From the NCBI GenBank assembly GCA_021772875.1, contig JAJFLD010000022.1, forward strand, positions 1-24,527: 24,527 nucleotides of DNA, given 5' to 3'. Each line of letters begins with the position of its first letter. The first letter of the stretch is position 1. Below, one piece after another: positions 7,384-15,405 of the stretch. This DNA comes from Ghiorsea sp. GTDB lineage: Bacteria > Pseudomonadota > Zetaproteobacteria > Mariprofundales > Mariprofundaceae. The notes under the pieces were generated by a model that was given only the letters and a program-made list of their open reading frames with translations, was not told where the DNA came from and ran no database searches. A program made the position numbers and the translations under genes.

Positions 7384-9672
7384 TTAATTCCTGTTTAAAC
7401 TGACTTTAATACTTTGCCAAATTGACAAAGCACGTCGGCGTAGTTTGTTCATGAATTGTTTAAGGGGGCTGCCTCTGAGTTGTTCGTTTTCGCCATATGA
7501 ATAAGCATAATAACGATTCATTTTATAAGTAGCATAATCTGGAGAAAGCTCACCACGAACGCCATTGAGCACGATACCAATCACATTACCACCAACCGAT
7601 TCAATATTACTTTTCACCCGTTTGAGGGCACCGCGCACCACTGAACCAATGTGATAAACAAGCAATACACCATCTACTTTTGAGGCAAGGATAGTGGCAT
7701 CGGTAGTATGTAATAATGGCGGCATATCAATAATCACCAAGTCATACTCTTCTCTAACCTCCTCTAGAATTGTATCCATCATTGGTGCAGCTAATAAATC
7801 AGGCGGATTTGCATTCACAATGCCGCAGGTTAAAATTTCCAATTGATCCAGACCAGGAGTTAATAAAGCTTGGTCAATACCCATGTCACCTAACATCACA
7901 TCTGAGAAACGTTTAACTGCATCTTGCCAATGAAATTGACCTAATAAACACTCGCTTAAACCAGGGTCGCGTTTGAGGCCAAAAGTGTGATGTTGCATGG
8001 GTTTGCGCATGTCAGCATCAATCAACAAAACGCGCCCACCTTGTTGGGCAAGCACAACAGCAAGGTTAGCTGCAATCGTACTTTTACCTTCTTTGATGGT
8101 GGAGCTTGTAATTAAGATAACACGGTGATTTCCTGTTTGTGAAAACAACAAATTTGTACGCAGGCTGCGGTAAGCTTCAGAAATTGTTGATGGTGGAGAG
8201 AAGTGACTGATAAGCCGAATTTGTCGTTCGAGGTGATGGCCACTTGTTTTAAGCTCTTCCGTCCCAGAAAACAGTTCAATGGCTTCGTCATGTTCCAGTT
8301 GTGGCACAAAACCAACTACCGACGTGTTAAGGAAACTTTCAACCTCTTCTATGGTGCCAACTGAAGAGTCCATGGCTTCTAATACTAAAGATACAATAAG
8401 GCCTAATACCAGACCAAGAATCAAACCAGCCATGCCACTTTGGAAGGGTTTAACAGGGTTGATGCGAAAAACAGGAAGCATAGCAGGGCGAACCAAAGAA
8501 ACTGCCTGAACTTTTTCAGCTTCTTTGATCAGTACTTCTTGGTATTTTTTCTCTAAGAGGTCAAAGAGGTCTTCATTGATGCGCACTGTGCGCTGCATAC
8601 GTTGAAGCTCTAGAGCTTGTTCAGGCAAACCTTGGAAGCGGCTCTTTGTTTTTTCTATGCTGTTTTGAATGTCACTGATTCTTCGCTGGGTGAGCTCGTT
8701 TTGTTTTTCAAGCTCATCCACCATTGAAGATAAAATATCATGTGCTTGCTCACGCAATTCTTTGATCTGTGGGTGGTTGTCGGTGTAGTTGGTCATGAGC
8801 TCGGTACGTTTGAGTGCCATTTCTACTAAACGTTTATTGAGCTGGTCAAAATAGTTGCTTACGCTACCAGCAATGGTAACCGCTTGATAATCCCAAGAAC
8901 CATTGTTGATGCGTTGGCGTAAAGGTTTGATGGCAAAGCGTAAGTCGTTGAGATGTGCCGTAGCCTGACGAAACTCTTGCTCTAAATCTGAAACAATACG
9001 TGCCATAAGTTCGGGATCAGAGCTTGAGAAAGAAAGATTATGTTGTTGACGATAATCACGAATTTGTTCTTCTGCTTTTTTGAGGCGATCACGAATGATG
9101 ATCAATTGCTGTTGGATAAACTTCTTGGCTTCAAAAATACGTCGGTTTTTATCTTCAACATTAAATTCTTGAAATTCATCGGCAACAGCTTGTGCCAAAT
9201 CACGCGCAAAAGCAGGTCGGTGAGATGTTGCAGTGATTTGAATGATGCCAGAAACTTGATCTTGGTGCACGGATACGCTGTCTTTAATGTCGAGCACTTC
9301 ATTCATGTATTCAGGATCAGTACGTATTTCTTCAGAGCTTAGCCCTTTAGGAATAAGCCCCAGACGTTGTGCAACCCTTTCCATCACAGCATAAGATTCT
9401 ATGATGGCCAGTTGGGTTTGAATATCATTAAACTTTTGAGATGCACCATTGCGAAGCAGTAGGTCGGCAACATTGATTGAAGATTCAATTTTAATGGACG
9501 ATGAAGCATTATAAAGTGCTGGTGGTTGTTTGACCCAAGTCAAAATACCACTGAAAAAACCCATGGCTAAAGCACAAAAGATAATAATCCAGCGACGACG
9601 CGATATGATTTGCCAATATTCGGCTAGATTAAGTTCGTAGCCTTCATTGGTTTGTGGCGAAGTAGAGGCCAT
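7384..9672 (-). CDS. Polysaccharide co-polymerase / bacterial tyrosine kinase (Wzc-like)
   Basis: The 762-residue inner-membrane protein sets polysaccharide chain length and autophosphorylates on tyrosine. An N-terminal Wzz domain includes TM1 (about 28-46). A long periplasmic coiled-coil region runs about 170-385, and a Pro-rich TM2 region about 398-432. The cytoplasmic BY-kinase has Walker A TSSTIKEGKST (522-532), Walker A' LLIDADMRKP (549-558) and Walker B LVIIDMPP (Asp649). The C-terminal tyrosine cluster has Tyr713, 716, 721, 722, 724 and 726. It is complete, not split into activator and kinase as in some Firmicutes. Its ATG shares one base with the TAA of the upstream export gene (TAATG), so translation is coupled. 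Confidence 0.95.
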   Translation of the reverse strand: MASTSPQTNEGYELNLAEYWQIISRRRWIIIFCALAMGFFSGILTWVKQPPALYNASSSIKIESSINVADLLLRNGASQKFNDIQTQLAIIESYAVMERVAQRLGLIPKGLSSEEIRTDPEYMNEVLDIKDSVSVHQDQVSGIIQITATSHRPAFARDLAQAVADEFQEFNVEDKNRRIFEAKKFIQQQLIIIRDRLKKAEEQIRDYRQQHNLSFSSSDPELMARIVSDLEQEFRQATAHLNDLRFAIKPLRQRINNGSWDYQAVTIAGSVSNYFDQLNKRLVEMALKRTELMTNYTDNHPQIKELREQAHDILSSMVDELEKQNELTQRRISDIQNSIEKTKSRFQGLPEQALELQRMQRTVRINEDLFDLLEKKYQEVLIKEAEKVQAVSLVRPAMLPVFRINPVKPFQSGMAGLILGLVLGLIVSLVLEAMDSSVGTIEEVESFLNTSVVGFVPQLEHDEAIELFSGTEELKTSGHHLERQIRLISHFSPPSTISEAYRSLRTNLLFSQTGNHRVILITSSTIKEGKSTIAANLAVVLAQQGGRVLLIDADMRKPMQHHTFGLKRDPGLSECLLGQFHWQDAVKRFSDVMLGDMGIDQALLTPGLDQLEILTCGIVNANPPDLLAAPMMDTILEEVREEYDLVIIDMPPLLHTTDATILASKVDGVLLVYHIGSVVRGALKRVKSNIESVGGNVIGIVLNGVRGELSPDYATYKMNRYYAYSYGENEQLRGSPLKQFMNKLRRRALSIWQSIKVSLNRN

Positions 9673-12245
9673 TAGCGAACCTGCCCAGATAGAGCGCGTA
9701 GTGTTAAAATTTGCTGTGCTATGCTGATGGGTTGTAATAACAAACTGACCGATGGTGATATATCTTCAATAAACTTATTCCAGTTGGCAACAGGGCGTGC
9801 TGGAATGATAATGATATCTTTATCCACCAAAGCTAAATTTTGTGTGAGATCACCTTTTTCAAGAAACCGTTGAAAATCTACAGCTAAAATTTCTGGTTTG
9901 TCGCGGTTGGCGCGAAGCACCCGAATATCTGGCAGGTATGCATTTTCTTTTAGTCCGCCTGATTGGGAAATAGCGTCAAGAAAGTTGATTTCGCCTGTGA
10001 ATTCAACAATACCTACTTTGTTGACTTCTCCCAACACATAAACTTGACGTTTTGATTGGGCAAGAGAGGGAATAAAAATGGTGTCGCCATCATCAATAAT
10101 AGCATTTTCTGCCAAGTCACCTTGGCGAATGGCGCGAGTAAGATTCAATAATACAGTTTTACCATCACGAATAATTTGAACATTGCTGATATTGGCTTCT
10201 CGGGTTGGACCACCCACGCGAGAAAGAAAATCAACAAGGCTTTCTCTGCCTTTGAGGGGATAAGTTCCAGGTCCTGTGGGTTGGCGAGTGAGATTTTGCA
10301 CTTCGCCAAAAATGCTGACAAATTTGCTGCGTGCCTTTAATACAAACACATCAACACGCGGGTTACGCTCATATTTACGTAGTATTTCAGTGGTGAGTGT
10401 ATCGATTTCACGTGGTGTATAACCTGCAACTTTCAAGGCAGCTTGGTAGGGTAGCGAGACGGTGCCATCAATTTGCACAACAACTTTTTTCTCTTCGGCT
10501 TTACCACCTTGCCAGAATGTAATGCTTAATTCATCACCAACACCAACTTTATATTCGGCGATGCCATCAATCGTTTTAAATACTTTATTTTCGGTCACAT
10601 GGTACAAGTCACGTTTTTTTAAGTTTGAGGTGACAGCAGGTAAACGTGTTGATTCAAGGCGGTAGGCTTGCACAAAAACACGGCGATTCTTTTTAAGCGA
10701 AATAGGGTCTAAACCTGCAGGAAGTGGGGACTTGTCACCCAAAGCATCAATTTTCATATGTTTGGGGTTGCCGCCATGTTCAACCAACCATGCCGCAACA
10801 GCATCGGCACGAGCTTGTGAAAGTGCAACATTATTGGGGTATAATTCTGAATGGATAGGTCTTTGATCTGCGCGACCTTGGAGCTTAAGATCAAGGGAAA
10901 TCATGGTGCTGTCTAAAGATTTCCACCAAGCTTCCATAGAAGCGAGAGCCGTTGGGTTGAGGGCAGCACTGCCTGAATCAAAAAAGATGGACAAACGTTC
11001 GCCAACTTTTGCACCTGTGAATTCTGTGGTGGGCAGTGGCTGGGCTTTTTTGGGAGACCAAATCTCTACGCCCCCTCTGGCGCGGGTTGCGGCAACAGCA
11101 AGGGTACCATTGTTAAGGGTATCACCTAGGTCAAGGTCAAGGTAAATGCCAAAGTCGGGTACAAGATCGTTATCAGCATGAAAAGAACCGTTTTTCCAGC
11201 TCCAAATATGTAACCCTTGGCCTATACTTGATGAGGCGACGAGTTCGCGGTAGCCATCTGCATCCAAGTCACCAACGCGAACGTCTGACCAAGTGCCACT
11301 GTCGATAACCTGATTTTGCTGCCATGCCTTGCCTTGGCGCAGCCACATGGTGATGCCTTGTTGGTACAAACCAGCAAAGATATCGAGCTTTCCATCACCA
11401 TTGATGTCCGCAATCGTTAAAGATTCAGCATCACCAACAGCGGGTAAAATTTCTGGTTCCCAGCGACTATTGCCATCGCCATACCATATTTGCACACCAC
11501 CAACTTGTTTTAATAGGCGTTCTTGTCCTTGTTTTGTGCCAAGCCCACCACGTCGTGATGCGATAATATCGAGATGACCATCAGCATTGATGTCTTCAAC
11601 GGCTAAACCAGTAAAGACACCCTCGGCAATTGGCCCAACACCAGCCACCCAGCCACCTTGACCATCATTGAGTAACACGAAAACACCACCTTCAGTTGGG
11701 CTATCTGAGCGTGCTGCAATAATGTCCGCCCACCCATCTTCGTTAACATCAGCAAATTTTACAGCTTCAAAAATACCACCCTCGATAGGTGTGGAGTGTA
11801 AATGCCATTTCTGTGTTTGGTTGTTGAGTTCCCACACTTGTAGCCCTTTTTGGTCACCTTCACCGCCAATTAGGATATCATCGGTATGATTATGATTCAC
11901 ATCGGCTGTTGCAAATGCGCGGGGTTGCATAGCGGTTAGGGGGCCACTTTGTAGTGCCCAATTGCCAGTACTATCTCCCCACTCAATATGGAAACCATCT
12001 ACACGTTCATTGCCACCGACCAATAAATCAAGGTGGCCATCCTGATTCAAATCAACAAAATGAACGGATTGGGATTCTGAAGCACGTTGGGGCGCATTGT
12101 TATGCATTTTGTATTTAACTTGCAGTGCCGCATCATTTTGTACGGACAACGATGGTTCAGGCACTGCTGTTCGGCATGATGTAAGCATGCCACATATACC
12201 CATGGAAATCATAAACAAAAAAAGGCGTTGGGTGATATTACTCAT
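9672..12245 (-). CDS. Propeller-OmpA-Wza fusion lipoprotein, polysaccharide export
   Basis: Numbering is from the ATG at 12245. A lipoprotein signal ends at lipobox LTSC (Cys24). Seven FG-GAP/VCBS repeats start near residues 61, 110, 162, 214, 276, 322 and 369; most carry a DxNxDGxxDI calcium-type motif, which suggests one closed seven-bladed propeller. An OmpA domain follows (about 413-525), with the expected peptidoglycan ligands Asp460 (GRADQRP) and Arg479 (LSQARADAV) and a KKNRRVFV end. The Poly_export domain starts at YKVGVGDELSITFW (565-578), then two SLBB domains (about 640-720 and 733-810) and a C-terminal amphipathic/hydrophobic helix (about 830-852), as in Wza. The frame also allows ATG 12254 or 12314. 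I prefer 12245 because it gives a normal short lipoprotein signal. Expected location is the outer membrane. Confidence 0.9.
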   Translation of the reverse strand: MSNITQRLFLFMISMGICGMLTSCRTAVPEPSLSVQNDAALQVKYKMHNNAPQRASESQSVHFVDLNQDGHLDLLVGGNERVDGFHIEWGDSTGNWALQSGPLTAMQPRAFATADVNHNHTDDILIGGEGDQKGLQVWELNNQTQKWHLHSTPIEGGIFEAVKFADVNEDGWADIIAARSDSPTEGGVFVLLNDGQGGWVAGVGPIAEGVFTGLAVEDINADGHLDIIASRRGGLGTKQGQERLLKQVGGVQIWYGDGNSRWEPEILPAVGDAESLTIADINGDGKLDIFAGLYQQGITMWLRQGKAWQQNQVIDSGTWSDVRVGDLDADGYRELVASSSIGQGLHIWSWKNGSFHADNDLVPDFGIYLDLDLGDTLNNGTLAVAATRARGGVEIWSPKKAQPLPTTEFTGAKVGERLSIFFDSGSAALNPTALASMEAWWKSLDSTMISLDLKLQGRADQRPIHSELYPNNVALSQARADAVAAWLVEHGGNPKHMKIDALGDKSPLPAGLDPISLKKNRRVFVQAYRLESTRLPAVTSNLKKRDLYHVTENKVFKTIDGIAEYKVGVGDELSITFWQGGKAEEKKVVVQIDGTVSLPYQAALKVAGYTPREIDTLTTEILRKYERNPRVDVFVLKARSKFVSIFGEVQNLTRQPTGPGTYPLKGRESLVDFLSRVGGPTREANISNVQIIRDGKTVLLNLTRAIRQGDLAENAIIDDGDTIFIPSLAQSKRQVYVLGEVNKVGIVEFTGEINFLDAISQSGGLKENAYLPDIRVLRANRDKPEILAVDFQRFLEKGDLTQNLALVDKDIIIIPARPVANWNKFIEDISPSVSLLLQPISIAQQILTLRALSGQVR

Positions 12246-12370
12246 TATACGCATCTCATAGCAAGTTGAAGACCAATGATGCCTGCTCGTGGGTGAGAGG
12301 AGAAGCAATGCCATACTTGGTTCATAGATGTAGAACGATTATGAGTATAAAATAAGCTTACCATAAACGA

Positions 12371-12399
12371 ATAACAGACTAATAATCTATTATTGTCAA
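12371..12399 (-). promoter_or_regulatory. Sigma70-like promoter of the exopolysaccharide operon
   Basis: On the minus strand there is a perfect -35 TTGACA (12399-12394), a 17-bp spacer and a -10-like TGTTAT (12376-12371; 4 of 6 matches). The spacer contains an inverted repeat, AATAAT-CT-ATTATT (12381-12394), which could be an operator. The promoter lies about 126 bp upstream of the preferred start. The rest of the 12246-12486 gap shows nothing else I can name. Confidence 0.5.
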
Positions 12400-12486
12400 T
12401 GGTTTACAGCTTTTTATAAAGAATTCGCTTTAACAACACGTTTTGCCAAGTATGTTTTAGGATGAATTTGGGTGTTTTGAAGGCAC

Positions 12487-12515
12487 AAAAAAAGGGTTAC
12501 GTTTCCGTAACCCTT
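12487..12515 (-). terminator. Rho-independent terminator of the tRNA/DUF2155 unit
   Basis: A perfect 10-bp stem, AAGGGTTACG / CGTAACCCTT, is closed by a GAAA tetraloop (minus-strand sense) and followed by a run of T on the minus strand. It lies 9 bp after the tRNA-Arg CCA end. Confidence 0.92.
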
Positions 12516-12524
12516 GATTTCGTA

Positions 12525-12601
12525 TGGTGCTCCCTGAGCGATTCGAACGCCCGGCCCTCTGATTCGTAGTCAGATACTCTATCCAGCTGAGCTAAGGGAG
12601 C
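12525..12601 (-). tRNA. tRNA-Arg(ACG)
   Basis: This 77-nt cloverleaf has acceptor GCTCCCT pairing with AGGGAGC, an encoded CCA (12527-12525) and a D-loop AGCTCAGCTGGATAGAG. The anticodon loop CTACGAA reads ACG, and the TTCGAAT T-loop is present. Its first 10 nt also encode the end of the upstream protein gene, including that gene's TAG stop. Confidence 0.97.
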
Positions 12602-13095
12602 TTTGTGTCATCTCTTTGCAGAGACGGCGGCATAGTAACGTCTTCAATCCAAACTTTCCAGTCCGAATTGTCCATGCCAAACAATTCAGGAAAATTTTGA
12701 TATAACCAGCCTTTGTATGCCAATGTATCATTGAGATACAAGCTTACAAAAGCTGCCGGATTAGACACTTGTTCATCGTTGATAAAGGCATGACCTTTGA
12801 CACGAAGACCTTGTGCTAACCCTTGCAGTTGAATTTTCCAGTTGCCTAGTTTTTTCTCACTGCCATTTTCAAGCTCTACAGAAAACAAACGCGCTGTAGA
12901 TTTTTGCAAAAAGATAATCGTACTCTTTCCTTTTTCTAAAGTTGCCCATTCAGGCAATTGATTGCCTTCAGTTGAAGCGTGTGGGTCATCTGGCACACTC
13001 AACGGCAACTGCCATTCTATTTCCCTAGCTTTTTCGCCATCGCATGCATTTAAAAACATGCATAAGCCAAATGCAAACAATGCTCGCATAAGCAT
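12592..13095 (-). CDS. DUF2155 lipoprotein, gene wedged between two tRNAs
   Basis: This 167-residue lipoprotein has a short signal peptide with lipobox LNAC (Cys18). Residues from about 50 to 160 match what I know of DUF2155: a TARLFSVELENG block, a KLGNWKIQLQG strand, and a C-terminal YKGWLYQNFPELFGMDNSDWKVWIEDV block. In that family the motif is a 'F.GWMF..SP.L....HP.YDVW' type. The reading frame extends upstream, but those residues are tRNA-Ser sequence. The first protein-like ATG is 13095, whose A is the last base of the tRNA-Ser CCA; ATG 13089 is an alternative. No Shine-Dalgarno is visible. The stop lies inside tRNA-Arg. Function unknown; envelope location inferred. Confidence 0.85.
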   Translation of the reverse strand: MLMRALFAFGLCMFLNACDGEKAREIEWQLPLSVPDDPHASTEGNQLPEWATLEKGKSTIIFLQKSTARLFSVELENGSEKKLGNWKIQLQGLAQGLRVKGHAFINDEQVSNPAAFVSLYLNDTLAYKGWLYQNFPELFGMDNSDWKVWIEDVTMPPSLQRDDTKLP

Positions 13096-13184
13096 GGCGG
13101 AGAGAGAGGGATTCGAACCCTCGATAGATTTAACTCTATACACCCTTAGCAGGGGCGCGCTTTCAGCCACTCAGCCATCTCTCC
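13095..13184 (-). tRNA. tRNA-Ser(GCT)
   Basis: This 90-nt class II tRNA has acceptor GGAGAGA pairing with TCTCTCC, G73, an encoded CCA (13097-13095) and D-arm TGGCTGAGTGGCTGAAAGCG. The anticodon loop CTGCTAA reads GCT. It has a long variable arm and the T-loop TTCGAAT. It reads serine AGC/AGU codons. Confidence 0.97.
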
Positions 13185-13222
13185 GTGTTCTAGCTTTGTC
13201 TTGCGACGATGCCCACATAAAC

Positions 13223-13311
13223 TGGCGGAAGGGGTGGGATTCGAACCCACGGAAGATTTCTCTTCGCCGGTTTTCAAGACCGGTACATTCGGCCAGCTCT
13301 GTCACCCTTCC
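13223..13311 (-). tRNA. tRNA-Ser(TGA)
   Basis: This 89-nt class II tRNA has acceptor GGAAGGG pairing with CCCTTCC, an encoded CCA (13225-13223) and a D-arm with GCTGGCCGAATG. The anticodon stem CCGGT/ACCGG encloses loop CTTGAAA (anticodon TGA). It has a long variable arm and a TTCGAAT T-loop. It reads UCA and, if its wobble U is modified, further UCN codons. CmoB, which makes that type of modification, is encoded in this window. Confidence 0.97.
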
Positions 13312-13323
13312 GTTGTGGGGCGC

Positions 13324-13351
13324 AATATAGCCATGGATATTATGAATGCAA
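13324..13351 (-). promoter_or_regulatory. Likely stable-RNA promoter for the tRNA unit
   Basis: On the minus strand, TTGCAT (13351-13346), a 16-bp spacer and TATATT (13329-13324, 5 of 6 matches) are followed by GCGCCCC before the tRNA start 12 nt downstream. A GC-rich discriminator is typical of stringently controlled stable-RNA promoters. No terminator is visible between sucD and the tRNAs, so readthrough from sucD is also possible. Confidence 0.55.
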
Positions 13352-13369
13352 TCGGAAAAATTCAATGGC

Positions 13370-14248
13370 TCAACTTTTGCCTTGAAAATGCTCTAACATC
13401 CGTTTGCCTAACAGGGTAGGATTGTGTTCGATAGTTACGCCTGCCGCTTCAAGGGCAACGAATTTGGCTTTGGCGGTACCTTGCCCTCCGGATATGATGG
13501 CTCCTGCATGCCCCATGCGTTTGCCAGCAGGTGCTGTTGCCCCGGCGATAAAAGCGACTACAGGTTTGTTTACATGCGCTTGGATGAACTCGGCGGCTTT
13601 TTCTTCTTCATTACCACCAATTTCACCAATCATAATAATGCCATCGGTGTGTTCGTCTTGTTCAAACAATTTGAGGCAATCGGTGAAGGTCATGCCATGG
13701 ATAGGATCGCCACCAATACCAATGCAGGTGCTTTGGCCAAGTTTGGTTTCGGTTAACTGGGCGACGGCTTCATAAGTTAAAGTGCCAGAGCGCGAGACCA
13801 CGCCAATGCGTCCGGGCAAGTGAATATGACCAGGCATAATGCCAATTTTAGCCTGGCCTGGAGTGATGATGCCGGGGCAATTGGGCCCAATAAGCACGTT
13901 ACTCTTTCCTCTTAAATAGGCTTTTACCTTTAACATATCAGCCACAGGGATGCCTTCAGTGATACAAACAATCAGTTGAATACCTGCATCGGCTGCTTCC
14001 ATGATAGCATCAGCTGCAAAAGGCGCGGGCACATAAATCACGCTAGCTTCAGCACCTTCTTGAGTCACAGCATCGGCAACGGTATTAAAAACTGGCCGAT
14101 TCAAATGGCTTGAGCCACCTTTGTTGGGTGTTACGCCACCGACGAAATTTGTACCATAAGCCATCATTTGTTCAGAATGAAATGTGCCTTGTTTACCTGT
14201 GAAACCTTGGCAAATGACGCGGGTATTTTTATCCAGTAATACAGCCAT
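13370..14248 (-). CDS. sucD: Succinyl-CoA synthetase subunit alpha
   Basis: With SucC this enzyme interconverts succinyl-CoA and succinate with substrate-level ATP/GTP formation in the TCA cycle. The 292 residues are full length. Visible features are the CoA-binding Rossmann start VICQGFTGKQGTFHS, the GGVTPNKGG block, GPNCPGIITPG, SRSGTLTYEAV, GIGGDPIHG, and the phosphohistidine loop GHAGAIISGGQGTAKAK with His247. Its ATG shares a base with the sucC stop (TAATG). A GGAG 8 nt upstream, inside sucC, supports the start. Confidence 0.97.
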   Translation of the reverse strand: MAVLLDKNTRVICQGFTGKQGTFHSEQMMAYGTNFVGGVTPNKGGSSHLNRPVFNTVADAVTQEGAEASVIYVPAPFAADAIMEAADAGIQLIVCITEGIPVADMLKVKAYLRGKSNVLIGPNCPGIITPGQAKIGIMPGHIHLPGRIGVVSRSGTLTYEAVAQLTETKLGQSTCIGIGGDPIHGMTFTDCLKLFEQDEHTDGIIMIGEIGGNEEEKAAEFIQAHVNKPVVAFIAGATAPAGKRMGHAGAIISGGQGTAKAKFVALEAAGVTIEHNPTLLGKRMLEHFQGKS

Positions 14249-15405
14249 TATACCATCTCCGCAGCAAGTGTTGCGGCTTCATCTAAGTCTTTTGCCCACA
14301 ATACATTTAAACCTGCATCACTTATTAATTTCTGACCTTCTTTTTCATTGGTGCCCACCAAACGCATCACCACAGGCACGTTCATGGGCTGAATTTTGAT
14401 GGCCTCGAGTAAACCTTGGGCAATAATGTCACAGCGGACAATGCCACCAAAGATATTAACCAGCACAGCTTTAACGTGTTGATCAGAGAAAAGTAATTTA
14501 AAAGCTTCTGTCACCGTTTCTACTGTTACGCCGCCACCAACATCAAGGAAATTGGCAGGTTTTTTGCCTTTGAGCTGAATAATATCCATGGTTGCCATGG
14601 CAAGGCCAGCACCATTAAACATACAGCCAATCGAGCCATCCAAAGCGATATAGTTGAGCCCGTGTTTGGATGCTTCGATTTCGCGAGAATCTTCTTCATC
14701 AAAATCACGCAGAGTTTTGATTTTGGTTTGGCGATAGAGCGCGTTGTCATCAACTGCAAACTTAGCATCCAAAGCAACAAATTGTTCATCGTTGGTTAAA
14801 ACGAGAGGATTAAGCTCGAGCAGGCTGGCATCTGTTGCTTTAAACATATCAAATAATGCGTTAATCAACTGACCAAATGTTTTTATATTATCGCCTTTTA
14901 GGTCAAGGAAAAATGCCATTTTACGTACGATATAAGCGGATAAACCGCCTGCCGTGTCAACGGATACGCTTAAAATGCGTTCAGGTGTCAGTGACGCGAC
15001 TTCTTCAATGGCCATGCCACCATCAGGAGACACGACAAAACTGATGCATTCTTTTTCACGGTCTACAACCAAGCTTAAATAATATTCGTGTTGTATAGCC
15101 ATGCCTGCTTCGATGTATAGGCGGTGCACTTCTTTGCCTTGTGGTCCTGTTTGAGGGGTGATTAAGGTGCTGCCTAATAAGTCTGTTGCAGCTTGCTCTA
15201 CCTCTTCGAGAGATTTGCACAAACGAACACCGCCAGCTTTGCCACGACCACCTGCATGAATTTGAGCTTTGACTGCCCAAATGTCACCACCCAAACGCAC
15301 GGCAACATTTTTTGCCTCGCTGGCTTGGAAAATAGCTTCGCCAGCAGGGATGGTTACACCAAACGATGCAAGCAATTGTTTGGCTTGATACTCGTGTATA
15401 TTCAT
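14248..15405 (-). CDS. sucC: Succinyl-CoA synthetase subunit beta
   Basis: This is the ATP-grasp subunit of succinyl-CoA synthetase, 385 residues, full length. It opens with MNIHEYQAKQLLASFGV and contains KAQIHAGGRGKAGGVR (nucleotide binding), ELNPLVLT and LDAKFAVDDNALYR near the centre. The C-terminal CoA-ligase domain has FLDVGGGVTVETVTEAF and NIFGGIVRCDIIAQG. A GGAGG within mdh, 8-9 nt upstream, fixes the ATG, which overlaps the mdh stop by 4 bp (ATGA). Confidence 0.97.
   Translation of the reverse strand: MNIHEYQAKQLLASFGVTIPAGEAIFQASEAKNVAVRLGGDIWAVKAQIHAGGRGKAGGVRLCKSLEEVEQAATDLLGSTLITPQTGPQGKEVHRLYIEAGMAIQHEYYLSLVVDREKECISFVVSPDGGMAIEEVASLTPERILSVSVDTAGGLSAYIVRKMAFFLDLKGDNIKTFGQLINALFDMFKATDASLLELNPLVLTNDEQFVALDAKFAVDDNALYRQTKIKTLRDFDEEDSREIEASKHGLNYIALDGSIGCMFNGAGLAMATMDIIQLKGKKPANFLDVGGGVTVETVTEAFKLLFSDQHVKAVLVNIFGGIVRCDIIAQGLLEAIKIQPMNVPVVMRLVGTNEKEGQKLISDAGLNVLWAKDLDEAATLAAEMV

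Noticed and set aside
12246..12314. Start of the export fusion at ATG 12314
   Set aside because: It adds 23 residues without a ribosome binding site and spoils an otherwise standard lipoprotein signal beginning near 12245 (or 12254).
13096..13170. N-terminal extension of the DUF2155 frame to 13170
   Set aside because: These codons are the sequence of tRNA-Ser(GCT); the typical protein-like signal peptide starts at 13095 or 13089.
13171..13365. 64-codon minus frame and several plus frames across the tRNA cluster
   Set aside because: They are translations of tRNA-Ser genes and their antisense (FESHPF/EGFEPS-like strings), a well-known artefact.
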